NCBI GenBank assembly: GCA_964598425.1
Contig: CAZRBV010000005.1
Span: 14,158 to 78,157 of the forward strand
DNA: 64,000 nt
Reading direction: 5' to 3'
Source: UBA12567 sp964598425
GTDB lineage: Bacteria > Planctomycetota > Phycisphaerae > Phycisphaerales > SM1A02
Shown: piece after piece, positions 8,965-16,423 of the stretch
Layout: every line of letters begins with the position of its first letter
Position numbering within the stretch: the stretch's first letter is position 1
The notes under the pieces: model-generated
The model's database searches: none
The model's input: only the letters and a program-made list of their open reading frames with translations
Told to the model about the DNA's origin: nothing
Translations under genes and position numbers: made by a program

Positions 8965-9768
8965 CTACGAGCGGGTGCTGCCATCCGGCGGCGCCGCTGC
9001 TGGTGGATTCGCGTCTCCCTGGCCAATGGCGCGGCGGACGGCGGCTCTGATGGTTCGGCGTGTTGCGCGGGTGAGCGACTTGGTGGCCCTGCGAATGTCG
9101 TTGCCGGGGACCTTGTCGAGGTACATCAACGGATGCACGAGATCAAGCACGCCGCAGTCTTCAACGATCGACACCGAACCGATGTTTGGATGACTCTGGT
9201 GCATGAACAACACTGTGTTTTGGCGATACCAGGTAGCAACGCTGTTGTCGCACCAGATGAGTGGGCGAATGCAATCGATGGCGGCAAAGTCGTGAGCAGC
9301 GAACAAACTCGCCCACCAACTCGGCCACCGCTCGTTGAGATGTCCGACACCACCCTGAAGCGGAATAGCCGCGCTGAACATGACGGCAGGGGCTCGTGCG
9401 CATAGATCTTCGATAAAGGTGGCCGCTCGTGATGGCGGCAGGTGCTCTGCGACTTCCAGGCTGATGGCGAGATCAAACATCCCGACGTCCGGCAGTGGCT
9501 CACGAAGATCATGCTGTGTCAGGTCTGACCGGTCAATGATGAGGTCCTCGGGATCGAGCCAGTCACCTTCCAGCCCCCTGACGGTAGCGGTGCCGTTTGC
9601 TTGGCACACTTCCAGAAAGGTCCCGACCCCGCAGCCAACGTCCAGAACGCTTCTGGGGGTCCCTCCGATTGCCTCAAAGGTGGCTGCAGTCATTCGGCAC
9701 GCGGCGTGGTGTGTTCGTCGGTGGCGTTCGGTGAAGAAGCCGGGGCGTCGGCGGTAGATGGACTTCAT
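8965..9768 (-). CDS. class I SAM-dependent methyltransferase
   Basis: The start chosen is the ATG at 9768 (MKSIYRRRPG), with AGGA eight bases upstream, giving 267 residues; longer in-frame starts lack a site. Motif I is VLDVGCGVGT at residues 41-50. Post-motif acidic residues and motif IV (MFDLAISLEVAEHL) follow, as in Methyltransf_11/23 proteins that act on small molecules or sugars. The second half (WPSWWASLFAAHDF, VATWYRQNTVLF) resembles methyltransferases found among glycan and surface-polysaccharide genes. The substrate is unknown. It is followed on the same strand only by distant genes, so no operon partner is evident. Confidence 0.8.
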   Translation of the reverse strand: MKSIYRRRPGFFTERHRRTHHAACRMTAATFEAIGGTPRSVLDVGCGVGTFLEVCQANGTATVRGLEGDWLDPEDLIIDRSDLTQHDLREPLPDVGMFDLAISLEVAEHLPPSRAATFIEDLCARAPAVMFSAAIPLQGGVGHLNERWPSWWASLFAAHDFAAIDCIRPLIWCDNSVATWYRQNTVLFMHQSHPNIGSVSIVEDCGVLDLVHPLMYLDKVPGNDIRRATKSLTRATRRTIRAAVRRAIGQGDANPPAAAPPDGSTRS

Positions 9769-9876
9769 GAATGCGATCCTGCAACGAGAGAAGTTGAGGT
9801 CGCATGCTATCAAGCCAGCACCGAGACTCACCGATCCCGGCTGGCTCCTGTGTGTTCCAGGACGCAGGCTGTGCCC

Positions 9877-10596
9877 TCAGAGGGCTGGGGGGTGCTCGCG
9901 AAGCGAGGGCGTCCGCTGTGCCCGCCGTCGGGATACAACCAACGCACAGGCGAAGAGCACCAGACTTCCTGGGGCCGGGATGACACCGAATCCACCGTTG
10001 AACATGACAGAGGTTCCCGCGCCGAGCTCGAACTGCCAATGCGCTTGCAATGAGTCTGCAAACGTGAGTATCACAGCGCCGCCAGCTGATTCGGATCCGG
10101 CGGCAGTGCTTCCCCCGGTCGCCCCAAGCTCGAAGGGGGCGGCGAACATGGAGCCGAGCGAGTCTGCGCCAGCGAGCGCCTCGAAGATCGAGAGGTCCAT
10201 GACGGACGTCAGAAGCGCATTCTCGCCCGAGATCGAGGCAGCCATCGATCCTTGCCAACTTCGGGGGCCTGTGAGCGATTCGACGAGTGGCATCGTGAAT
10301 GAGATGTCGTAGGCCATTGCCTCGGCGGTTTGATTGGATGCTTGCAAGACCGTACCGAGCGAGGCATCCTCGGGCGATCCGTACATGGATGCGGACACCG
10401 AGATTCCATCGTCAACGATGTCGGCAGACCAATACTCCCCTCCATCGAGAGTCGCTTCGCTATCCAGCGTCGTGGTCCATTCCAGCCCAGTGGATGTTGT
10501 GACATTCAGAATGCCCGAATAGCCCGCGACCGCAACGCCGCTGGCAGGCACTGTGATGGCCGCAGAGGTTATGAGAATGATTGTCTTGAGATTCAT
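9877..10596 (-). CDS. PEP-CTERM-like surface protein
   Basis: A 239-residue secreted protein with a signal peptide MNLKTIILITSAAITVPASG and a beta-rich, Ser/Gly/Thr-rich body. A C-terminal sorting signal reads VIPAPGSLVLFACALVVSRRRAQ (IPAPG, hydrophobic helix, Arg cluster), the planctomycete variant of PEP-CTERM. Exosortase or rhombosortase systems normally process such tails; none is in this window. The start at 10596 overlaps the stop of the preceding gene as ATGA, and both proteins share overall design, suggesting tandem paralogues translated together. A Ser/Pro extension after the Arg cluster is unusual. Function unknown. Confidence 0.8.
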   Translation of the reverse strand: MNLKTIILITSAAITVPASGVAVAGYSGILNVTTSTGLEWTTTLDSEATLDGGEYWSADIVDDGISVSASMYGSPEDASLGTVLQASNQTAEAMAYDISFTMPLVESLTGPRSWQGSMAASISGENALLTSVMDLSIFEALAGADSLGSMFAAPFELGATGGSTAAGSESAGGAVILTFADSLQAHWQFELGAGTSVMFNGGFGVIPAPGSLVLFACALVVSRRRAQRTPSLREHPPAL

Positions 10597-11393
10597 GTGT
10601 ATCGACTCCGTGAGAGCAACCCGCCTCGCCGCCGATGGGGAAGTCCCACGAGGGTGGCGAGTATGGGCAAGGCTGATGGACTCGGGATCGCGCTCAGATT
10701 GGAAGAGATATGGATCGTCGCTGTGTCGCCAGCGGAGAGGCTGAATGCAGCTGCGGATGTCCACGATGTCCCTCCTCCGGTGAGCACGCTGGTCATTGCA
10801 GCGTCAGTGGCTGTGGAGAATGGTCCAAATGCCGTAAGGCCGTAGACAGGTGCAAACAGGGTGGCGCGATCGTTCTCACCGAGTGCTACAGCGACAAGGG
10901 GCGTGTCTTCGGTCGTCTCGATTGAGGCGGAACCCGAGAATTGAAGGTTCATGACCGTCAGCGCGGCTGCGGTGGTCAGCATGGATTGATCAGGCACATC
11001 AAACCACGGCTCCACAATTGTCTCGGAACCGAATACCTGCACCCCGGCCGAGGTGTTGGTCACTGAGAGCAGTAGATCGAAAACGGGATCTGGCCCGGGA
11101 TCGACTGTAGCCGTCCAGCCAAGTTGCCACTGGGGCTGAAAGAGGCTTCCTGTGTACACCCTGACGCCACTCTCCAACTCCGCCCACGAACCGGCGTCGG
11201 CGAGGTCAAATGTGATGGGTGTTGACGAATCCGCCGAGGCTGACCACGTCATGGTCACCCCATCCGACGCCGTGGCCGCTGCAATCATCAGCAGGGTTGT
11301 GGTGGCAGCGACCCACTGCGTGGTGGGGGGCAGGCGCAGTCTTTGCGGTAAGGCGGTCATTGGGGGCCGCGTATTCCTCAATAGATCAAACAT
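10593..11393 (-). CDS. PEP-CTERM-like surface protein, paralogue of the downstream gene
   Basis: The start chosen is the ATG at 11393 (MFDLLRNTRPP), giving 266 residues; an alternative ATG lies at 11360. A hydrophobic signal segment follows at about 26-42 (WVAATTTLLMIAAATAS). The body is beta-rich with terms such as WSASADSSTPITFDL and MTSVLTGGGTSW. The C-terminus is AIPSPSALPILATLVGLPHRRRG, a diverged IPAPG-helix-RRR sorting signal. It overlaps the next gene by four bases. Function unknown; a surface or matrix protein is likely. No Shine-Dalgarno sequence is visible at either start. Confidence 0.75.
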   Translation of the reverse strand: MFDLLRNTRPPMTALPQRLRLPPTTQWVAATTTLLMIAAATASDGVTMTWSASADSSTPITFDLADAGSWAELESGVRVYTGSLFQPQWQLGWTATVDPGPDPVFDLLLSVTNTSAGVQVFGSETIVEPWFDVPDQSMLTTAAALTVMNLQFSGSASIETTEDTPLVAVALGENDRATLFAPVYGLTAFGPFSTATDAAMTSVLTGGGTSWTSAAAFSLSAGDTATIHISSNLSAIPSPSALPILATLVGLPHRRRGGLLSRSRYT

Positions 11394-11686
11394 CGCGATG
11401 GAGTAGGGCTGACGCGTACAACGGATCATCGGTTCGGGTGATTTGAGGCTTGAGGCGGTCCTTTTGCGGCCTTCGAGTTTTTCTCCATGCAAGAGGGGCT
11501 CCAATCCCCCCAGACGGAATGGGCCGCGCGAGCGGAACCTGCGACCGCTGTACCCCCGGTGATGGCAATGAGAATGCGACTTCATCCGAGCGAATGGGGC
11601 GGTCTCGTGGATTGCAGAGAGAGGGTCGAGACCCCGCCGTCTCACTGGACCCCACCGGCAACCTACGTATGACAAGGAGCAAGGCC

Positions 11687-11935
11687 ATGATTCCCATGTG
11701 CGCGATTGCTGTACTGACGATTTCGAATTCGATCAACACACCGGCTTCTCAGTGCTCTCGCACGAGCCTTGCAGTTGGCGATGTACTGGGGCTTCAGATG
11801 GTTGAGGTGCAAGGATTACCCACACCGCCCGCAATACGGGCGCGAGCGGCGCGATTGGCCCAAGCCAGCCAGACTGGCAGTTGGTGGCAGCTGCCCGACG
11901 AAAGCACTGTTGTCGCGCGTGGGATCGATCGATGA
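11687..11935 (+). CDS. small secreted protein (82 aa), unknown
   Basis: An ATG at 11687 has a perfect AAGGAG seven bases upstream, which decides this start inside a longer open frame. The 82-residue product begins with a short hydrophobic signal-like segment, MIPMCAIAVLTIS, followed by an Ala/Ser/Leu-rich polar region ending in SWWQLPDESTVVARGIDR. No family recognised. It lies 100 bases before the next secreted-protein gene on the same strand. An imperfect GTCTCG/CGAGAC inverted repeat lies upstream at 11602-11632. Confidence 0.55.
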   Translation: MIPMCAIAVLTISNSINTPASQCSRTSLAVGDVLGLQMVEVQGLPTPPAIRARAARLAQASQTGSWWQLPDESTVVARGIDR

Positions 11936-12035
11936 ATCACTGATTGGTGTCCGGACTTCGTTCGGGGTTGCCAGATCAGCTGAAGACAGGCAGTGAGCTC
12001 TATGACCGCTCCACCTCTTCGGCAGGATCCGACCC

Positions 12036-13646
12036 ATGAACAACGCCATGACGCGTACCGCAACAGCAGCCTGTGTGATCACGCTGTGTTCTCTGGCCAT
12101 CGAGACAGCCCATGCAGAAATGACTTGGGGGGGATGGCACCATGGAGATGACCGGTTGGAGTTCTGGCTTGGGGATACCGAAGTCGGTCCTGTCGAATCC
12201 CTCTGGATCGCGCCGACAGATCGCATGCCGGGGCGGAATGTTCAGGTCTCGTTGGCCGCCGATGCAGCGAGCGGTACGCAGCACATGGCAGTGGTGTGGA
12301 GCGACGCGTCGGGCACGCCGCAATCGGCGAGGCTCATGCTTGATGGAGTCGTGCCTGCCGGGTGGAACCCGCGAATGGTGTCGATGTCGTATCAGGGGAT
12401 GGTGACTGAGGCAGAAACCGGTGTGATCGACCTGCCGGGCTTTGTCGCCAGGATGCTGATTACGCCGAGTGAGACGAACTACGCAAGGCGCACACTCTTT
12501 GAGGTGCAGGAGGAAGCGACGGAGCAGTCGGATCCCACAGAGTTCCTGCCTGGGGATACGGACAGCACCTTCACGGTTGATGCCAACGACATTCTTCAGG
12601 TCCTGACTCACTACGGCACCGATTGCGAAGGGATGATTCCGTGCCCTGGAGACGGGGATGCCAGCGGAGCGGTCAACATTGAGGATCTTCTCGCGGTCAT
12701 TCGAAACTACGGAAGGGCTCTGCTCGCTGAAGACACCGCGCCCCGGCGTCTCTTGTTCTGGCAGCCCGTGGGCGGTTCGTGGCATGAAGAGGGCTTTCCC
12801 AATCACATCCATCCGCAGGTCTTTACGGATGAGGCAGGCTGGCAGGTGAACATCGATAAGCGAATCGGCCCGGTTGTAGACGAAATCGGAGCGGGGTCGT
12901 TTGACATGTGGTTTCATAACATTGCCGGATACTGGTATGACCACGATCAGGTGTGGCCATCAGGCAATCTGCAATCGATGCTGTTCGAACAACTCGAGAA
13001 GGCGCGGCAGCAACGCCCCGGGCTCGTGCAGGATCTCCCCACGCTGGTCGAGTTTCTGCGACGAAACGACATCAACTACTACGCGTATCTCGGGATTCCT
13101 CGGTGCTGGGTCTCTCCCTGGGGAGTAGGCGGCTGGACGCCTCAGGAGGATCACGGAGACCCCGAAGCGATCAACCGGTTCTATGGTGAACTGTTGCAGC
13201 TTGGATTCAGTGGGATTGGGCACGATGCTGGGAAGCATGTTCCAGAAGACGCTCCATGGATGGCAGATGTCGTGCCCGAGCTTCATCGGCGCGGCACCGA
13301 GCTCTTCGTGGAAGCGATTCCAATGCGATCTCAGACACATCTTCTCGGCTTCAGTGTTGTGGCGGAACACCGCATGTGGGACCGCATGCCCGGCAACAAT
13401 CCTGAAACGTATCTCACCGAAGAGGAAATCGTGGCCGCTGGCGGGCGGGCGATTCATATCATGACGTGGCCGCTTGACATGGCTCCTGGCGATGATGGCT
13501 ACGATCCCGGGTTCGACTATACCCAGTGGCGGTGGGACACCGCCATGCAGTTGCTCTCGGAAGGCAAGACGGTTGCAATCGGACTTCGTGGCCTGCAGAA
13601 CGCCGGATACCCGCTCGGCGATCTGGTCGCTGCTGCTCAGAACTGA
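12036..13646 (+). CDS. secreted protein: N-terminal beta domain, internal dockerin-like pair, C-terminal barrel-like domain
   Basis: A 536-residue protein with AGGA eight bases before the ATG and a signal peptide ending at THAEM (about 28). Residues ~30-165 form a beta-rich domain that resembles secreted planctomycete proteins. At ~170-225 are two dockerin-like loops, one DTDSTFTVDANDILQVLTHYG and the other DGDASGAVNIEDLLAVIRNYG in pattern. The remaining 310 residues look like an alpha/beta barrel (FDMWFHNIAGYWYDHDQVW, FSGIGHDAGKHVP, AIHIMTWPLDMAPGDDGYD), perhaps a glycan-active enzyme, but no glycoside hydrolase signature is certain. Having the dockerin-like pair in the middle rather than at the C-terminus is unusual. 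Confidence 0.7.
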   Translation: MNNAMTRTATAACVITLCSLAIETAHAEMTWGGWHHGDDRLEFWLGDTEVGPVESLWIAPTDRMPGRNVQVSLAADAASGTQHMAVVWSDASGTPQSARLMLDGVVPAGWNPRMVSMSYQGMVTEAETGVIDLPGFVARMLITPSETNYARRTLFEVQEEATEQSDPTEFLPGDTDSTFTVDANDILQVLTHYGTDCEGMIPCPGDGDASGAVNIEDLLAVIRNYGRALLAEDTAPRRLLFWQPVGGSWHEEGFPNHIHPQVFTDEAGWQVNIDKRIGPVVDEIGAGSFDMWFHNIAGYWYDHDQVWPSGNLQSMLFEQLEKARQQRPGLVQDLPTLVEFLRRNDINYYAYLGIPRCWVSPWGVGGWTPQEDHGDPEAINRFYGELLQLGFSGIGHDAGKHVPEDAPWMADVVPELHRRGTELFVEAIPMRSQTHLLGFSVVAEHRMWDRMPGNNPETYLTEEEIVAAGGRAIHIMTWPLDMAPGDDGYDPGFDYTQWRWDTAMQLLSEGKTVAIGLRGLQNAGYPLGDLVAAAQN

Positions 13647-13662
13647 TTCGCGCTCTCAGTGA

Positions 13663-15075
13663 TCAAGCCAGCTGCTCAGAACCTGCGGCTGGTGCGGCGT
13701 CATCATCCCAATCCTCCTCGGGGAAGAGCGGGTCCCAGGATTCCTCGGGATCGGTCTGGTACATCGCGCCAAAGAACATGGCGATGAATCCTGCAATGCG
13801 CATGCCGTAGAAGGCACCAATGAAGGCCATGAGTCCATTCCACAAGAAGAGCGCCGCTTCGCCGCGCGAAAAGGCGATGGTCTGTCCAAGTGCGCAACCG
13901 CATGGAATGATGATGAACGGCCGATGCAGCGCTGTCACAGTTCTTTCATCGAGGGCCCTGACGATAAGGCCCATAACGATGGCGTAAAACGGTAGCGCAA
14001 GCCACGGGAAGTCGTGGGCGATGTGACCGATGATGCCAGGACCGACGTTGAATACATCGCCGGATCCCTTTCGCCGAATGGCGCCATCGTGCACCATGTC
14101 CTTGGCCAATGGATAGGGTTTGTTGGGCCAGATGACGCGGGGGATCGGCATGGCGACCAGAAACTTCACCTGGTGCATGAAAACATACGGATAGGCATGA
14201 CCGTACGTTTCGATTGCCCACATGCTGAGGGGGCCGGCATTCTGCCCGGTGAGCACTGCCGTCAGGCCCGAAGTGATGTCCTCGACATTGAGCTCGGTGA
14301 GCCGTGTGATTCGGTCGCCAATACTCTGATGCTCGTATGCACCACCACTTCGCCGCGTCGCCGTGTAGGCGGTCAGCACAAACAGACCGATCAGCCCGAA
14401 GATGGTGACCTTGCGAATGAGCGTGTGCAGCGGAAACCGCCGCCAGTATGCGTAGTAAATCGCCCAGCCGAATCCCAGTGGAACACCGATCGTGCCTCGG
14501 CGGCCGAAGGATTGATACGACACCGCCGTCAGGGCGAGCAGGAGAATGCCGAACGCCAGCCCGATGTAGATCGGGTTGCGGAAGTCTCTCGACCAGGCCC
14601 ATGCCGCCGTCGCAGCGCACGCCGTCAGGACGCCAGCGCCTGCTTGCGAGGCGAGGATGCCGATGAGCGGGATCCACATCAGCACCATTTTCATAAACGC
14701 CCCGATGCCGAGCAGAAGCAGCGACAAGGCAAACCACCCACCGGCTGCCCCGTCCCAGTCTCCCTTTCCGATTCCGCGGACGTAACGCAGGACGCCCCAG
14801 TCGCGGGCGTATGACCACTCGAAAAGGATCAGGAACAGGGTCGCCATGAAGGCGAAGATCATCGGCGTGATCGTCTTGTCATCTGGCTCCAGATTGCCGT
14901 AAATGCTGAAGGCCAGGCCGAGAATGCTGCTGGTCAGCTGGAAGATTGTGAAACCAGCCAGGAACACCGTGTGAATGCTGAGCAGCTCAGCGCGGCGCCG
15001 AGCCGCCAGCTTGATAACCCGGACAACGATCCAGACGATGAGGCAGGCGAGATAGAGGGAAACGATGAATCGCAT
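13663..15075 (-). CDS. O-antigen polymerase/oligosaccharide repeat unit polymerase-like membrane protein
   Basis: A 470-residue integral membrane protein with about ten or more hydrophobic helices and a larger loop after the central helices (HQSIGDRITRLTELNVEDITSG). Its PRVIWPNKPYP segment is characteristic of the oligosaccharide repeat unit polymerase (Wzy-like) families. The C-terminal tail is very acidic (DPEESWDPLFPEEDWDDD). Such proteins join polysaccharide repeat units at the periplasmic face. It is the last gene of a same-strand series with the GAF/PP2C phosphatase (59-base gap), the CHASE2 cyclase, FecR and an outer-membrane barrel. Control of polymer synthesis by that signalling set is plausible (inference). 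It converges with the upstream gene across 16 bases. Confidence 0.7.
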   Translation of the reverse strand: MRFIVSLYLACLIVWIVVRVIKLAARRRAELLSIHTVFLAGFTIFQLTSSILGLAFSIYGNLEPDDKTITPMIFAFMATLFLILFEWSYARDWGVLRYVRGIGKGDWDGAAGGWFALSLLLLGIGAFMKMVLMWIPLIGILASQAGAGVLTACAATAAWAWSRDFRNPIYIGLAFGILLLALTAVSYQSFGRRGTIGVPLGFGWAIYYAYWRRFPLHTLIRKVTIFGLIGLFVLTAYTATRRSGGAYEHQSIGDRITRLTELNVEDITSGLTAVLTGQNAGPLSMWAIETYGHAYPYVFMHQVKFLVAMPIPRVIWPNKPYPLAKDMVHDGAIRRKGSGDVFNVGPGIIGHIAHDFPWLALPFYAIVMGLIVRALDERTVTALHRPFIIIPCGCALGQTIAFSRGEAALFLWNGLMAFIGAFYGMRIAGFIAMFFGAMYQTDPEESWDPLFPEEDWDDDAAPAAGSEQLA

Positions 15076-15134
15076 GGTGAGATGCCCTGGCGGGGAAAGA
15101 TCATATGCGGATCGACCAAGCGGGCACGATTGGA

Positions 15135-16403
15135 TCAGGGAATGCGGCGTACGGCGAGAATTGTTCGATCGTCCTGCGGCGGCTGGCCATTTCGGAAGGT
15201 CTCGATGTCGCCTCGCAGCTCCTCCAGCGTCTCGACGATCGGCCGCGAGGGCTCATCCGCGAGCAGGTCCGCCAGTCTTTCGATTCCGTAAAAGCCCCCG
15301 TCCGCATCGAGTGCCTCGAAAATCCCATCGCTCGGAATGGCGAGGATGTCGCCCGGCTTCATGTCGATGCGAGTCGTGGCATCTGCATCAATCTGCTCCA
15401 ACACACCCAGTGGGGGAACGTCTGCGTCGTACGTGACCACTTCGCCATCAGCGCGAACCAGCAACATCGGACCGTGTCCCGCCGCCAGCGAGTGCACGGC
15501 TCCGCCTGCGGCATCGAGTTGTCCAAACCAACCGGTGACGAACTGCATCGGAGATGTGTCCTGCCACAGCTGGGTATTGAGCTCTGAGACCATGTCCAGA
15601 AGGGGGGCGTTCAGACGAACGGCCATACGAAGCATGGATCGCACTTGCGTGACCGAAATGGCAGGGCCGATTCCGTGACCGGTTGCGTCTCCGACCATGA
15701 GCATCGCGCCGCCATCGATATCGATTGCATCGTAGGCATCGCCTCCGGTCGCATCGGCGGGCATACTCCATCCGTGGATTTCCCAGCCATCCAACTCTGG
15801 AAACGTGTTCGGGAAGGTTGCTGCCTGGATCTTTCTCGCGATGTCCAGATCATGTTGGAGCTTGACCAGTTCGAGTCGGTCTGCGAGGAGTCGTGACCGG
15901 CGCATCGCGACGGCCGATTGGGCAGCAAGTGCCGAAGCGATGTTTTCGCATTCTTCTCCGAATGGACCGGCTCGTCTATTGAGAACCTGCGCGACGCCCA
16001 CGAGCTCACCGACGTCGGTGGCGACCAGTGGAATCGTCAGCAGATTACGGGTTCGGTATCCCGTTTTCTCGTCGACACCTCGATAGAAACGGTCATCGGC
16101 ATAGGCATCCGAAATGTTGATGATCTCTCGTGACTCGCCCGCCGCCCCGGCGATTCCCGTTCCAAGGGGGACGCGAATATCATCTAACGACTCCATCAAC
16201 ACGCCGTCTGGACCGTGTCCTGCAACTGCAACGAGTTCGTTGTCCTTCGCGCGAAACTCAAACACGGTAGCCCGTTCAGCTTCAAGAATGTCACGAAGGC
16301 AGTCTGCGACGCGGCAAATGACAGCCTGCGGTTCGTCGGTGCTGCCAAGTACGCGGCTGACTTCGAGAATGCAATCGATTTGTTCGCGTGAGATATCCGG
16401 CAT
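15135..16403 (-). CDS. GAF domain plus SpoIIE/RsbU-type PP2C phosphatase
   Basis: A 422-residue cytoplasmic protein. A GAF domain covers about residues 10-170 (GTGIAGAAGESREIINI, LLTIPLVATDVGELVGVAQVLN), followed by a PPM/SpoIIE phosphatase domain from ~195 to the end. Metal-binding motifs are visible: GGDAYD at 220-225, GDATGHG at 238-244 (GDVSGHG in most members) and DDRTIL near the C-terminus. RsbU-like enzymes dephosphorylate anti-anti-sigma factors, but no STAS or anti-sigma kinase gene is adjacent. It follows the CHASE2 cyclase by 20 bases; a GAF domain that binds a cyclic nucleotide from that cyclase is possible but not shown by the sequence. Confidence 0.9.
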   Translation of the reverse strand: MPDISREQIDCILEVSRVLGSTDEPQAVICRVADCLRDILEAERATVFEFRAKDNELVAVAGHGPDGVLMESLDDIRVPLGTGIAGAAGESREIINISDAYADDRFYRGVDEKTGYRTRNLLTIPLVATDVGELVGVAQVLNRRAGPFGEECENIASALAAQSAVAMRRSRLLADRLELVKLQHDLDIARKIQAATFPNTFPELDGWEIHGWSMPADATGGDAYDAIDIDGGAMLMVGDATGHGIGPAISVTQVRSMLRMAVRLNAPLLDMVSELNTQLWQDTSPMQFVTGWFGQLDAAGGAVHSLAAGHGPMLLVRADGEVVTYDADVPPLGVLEQIDADATTRIDMKPGDILAIPSDGIFEALDADGGFYGIERLADLLADEPSRPIVETLEELRGDIETFRNGQPPQDDRTILAVRRIP

Positions 16404-16423
16404 GTGGAGTCCTGTTGGAGAGA

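Noticed and set aside
12000..12944. Minus-strand open frame opposite the internal-dockerin gene
   Set aside because: The plus strand has a signal peptide, ribosome-binding site and calcium-loop repeats; the minus product is low-quality His/Arg-rich.
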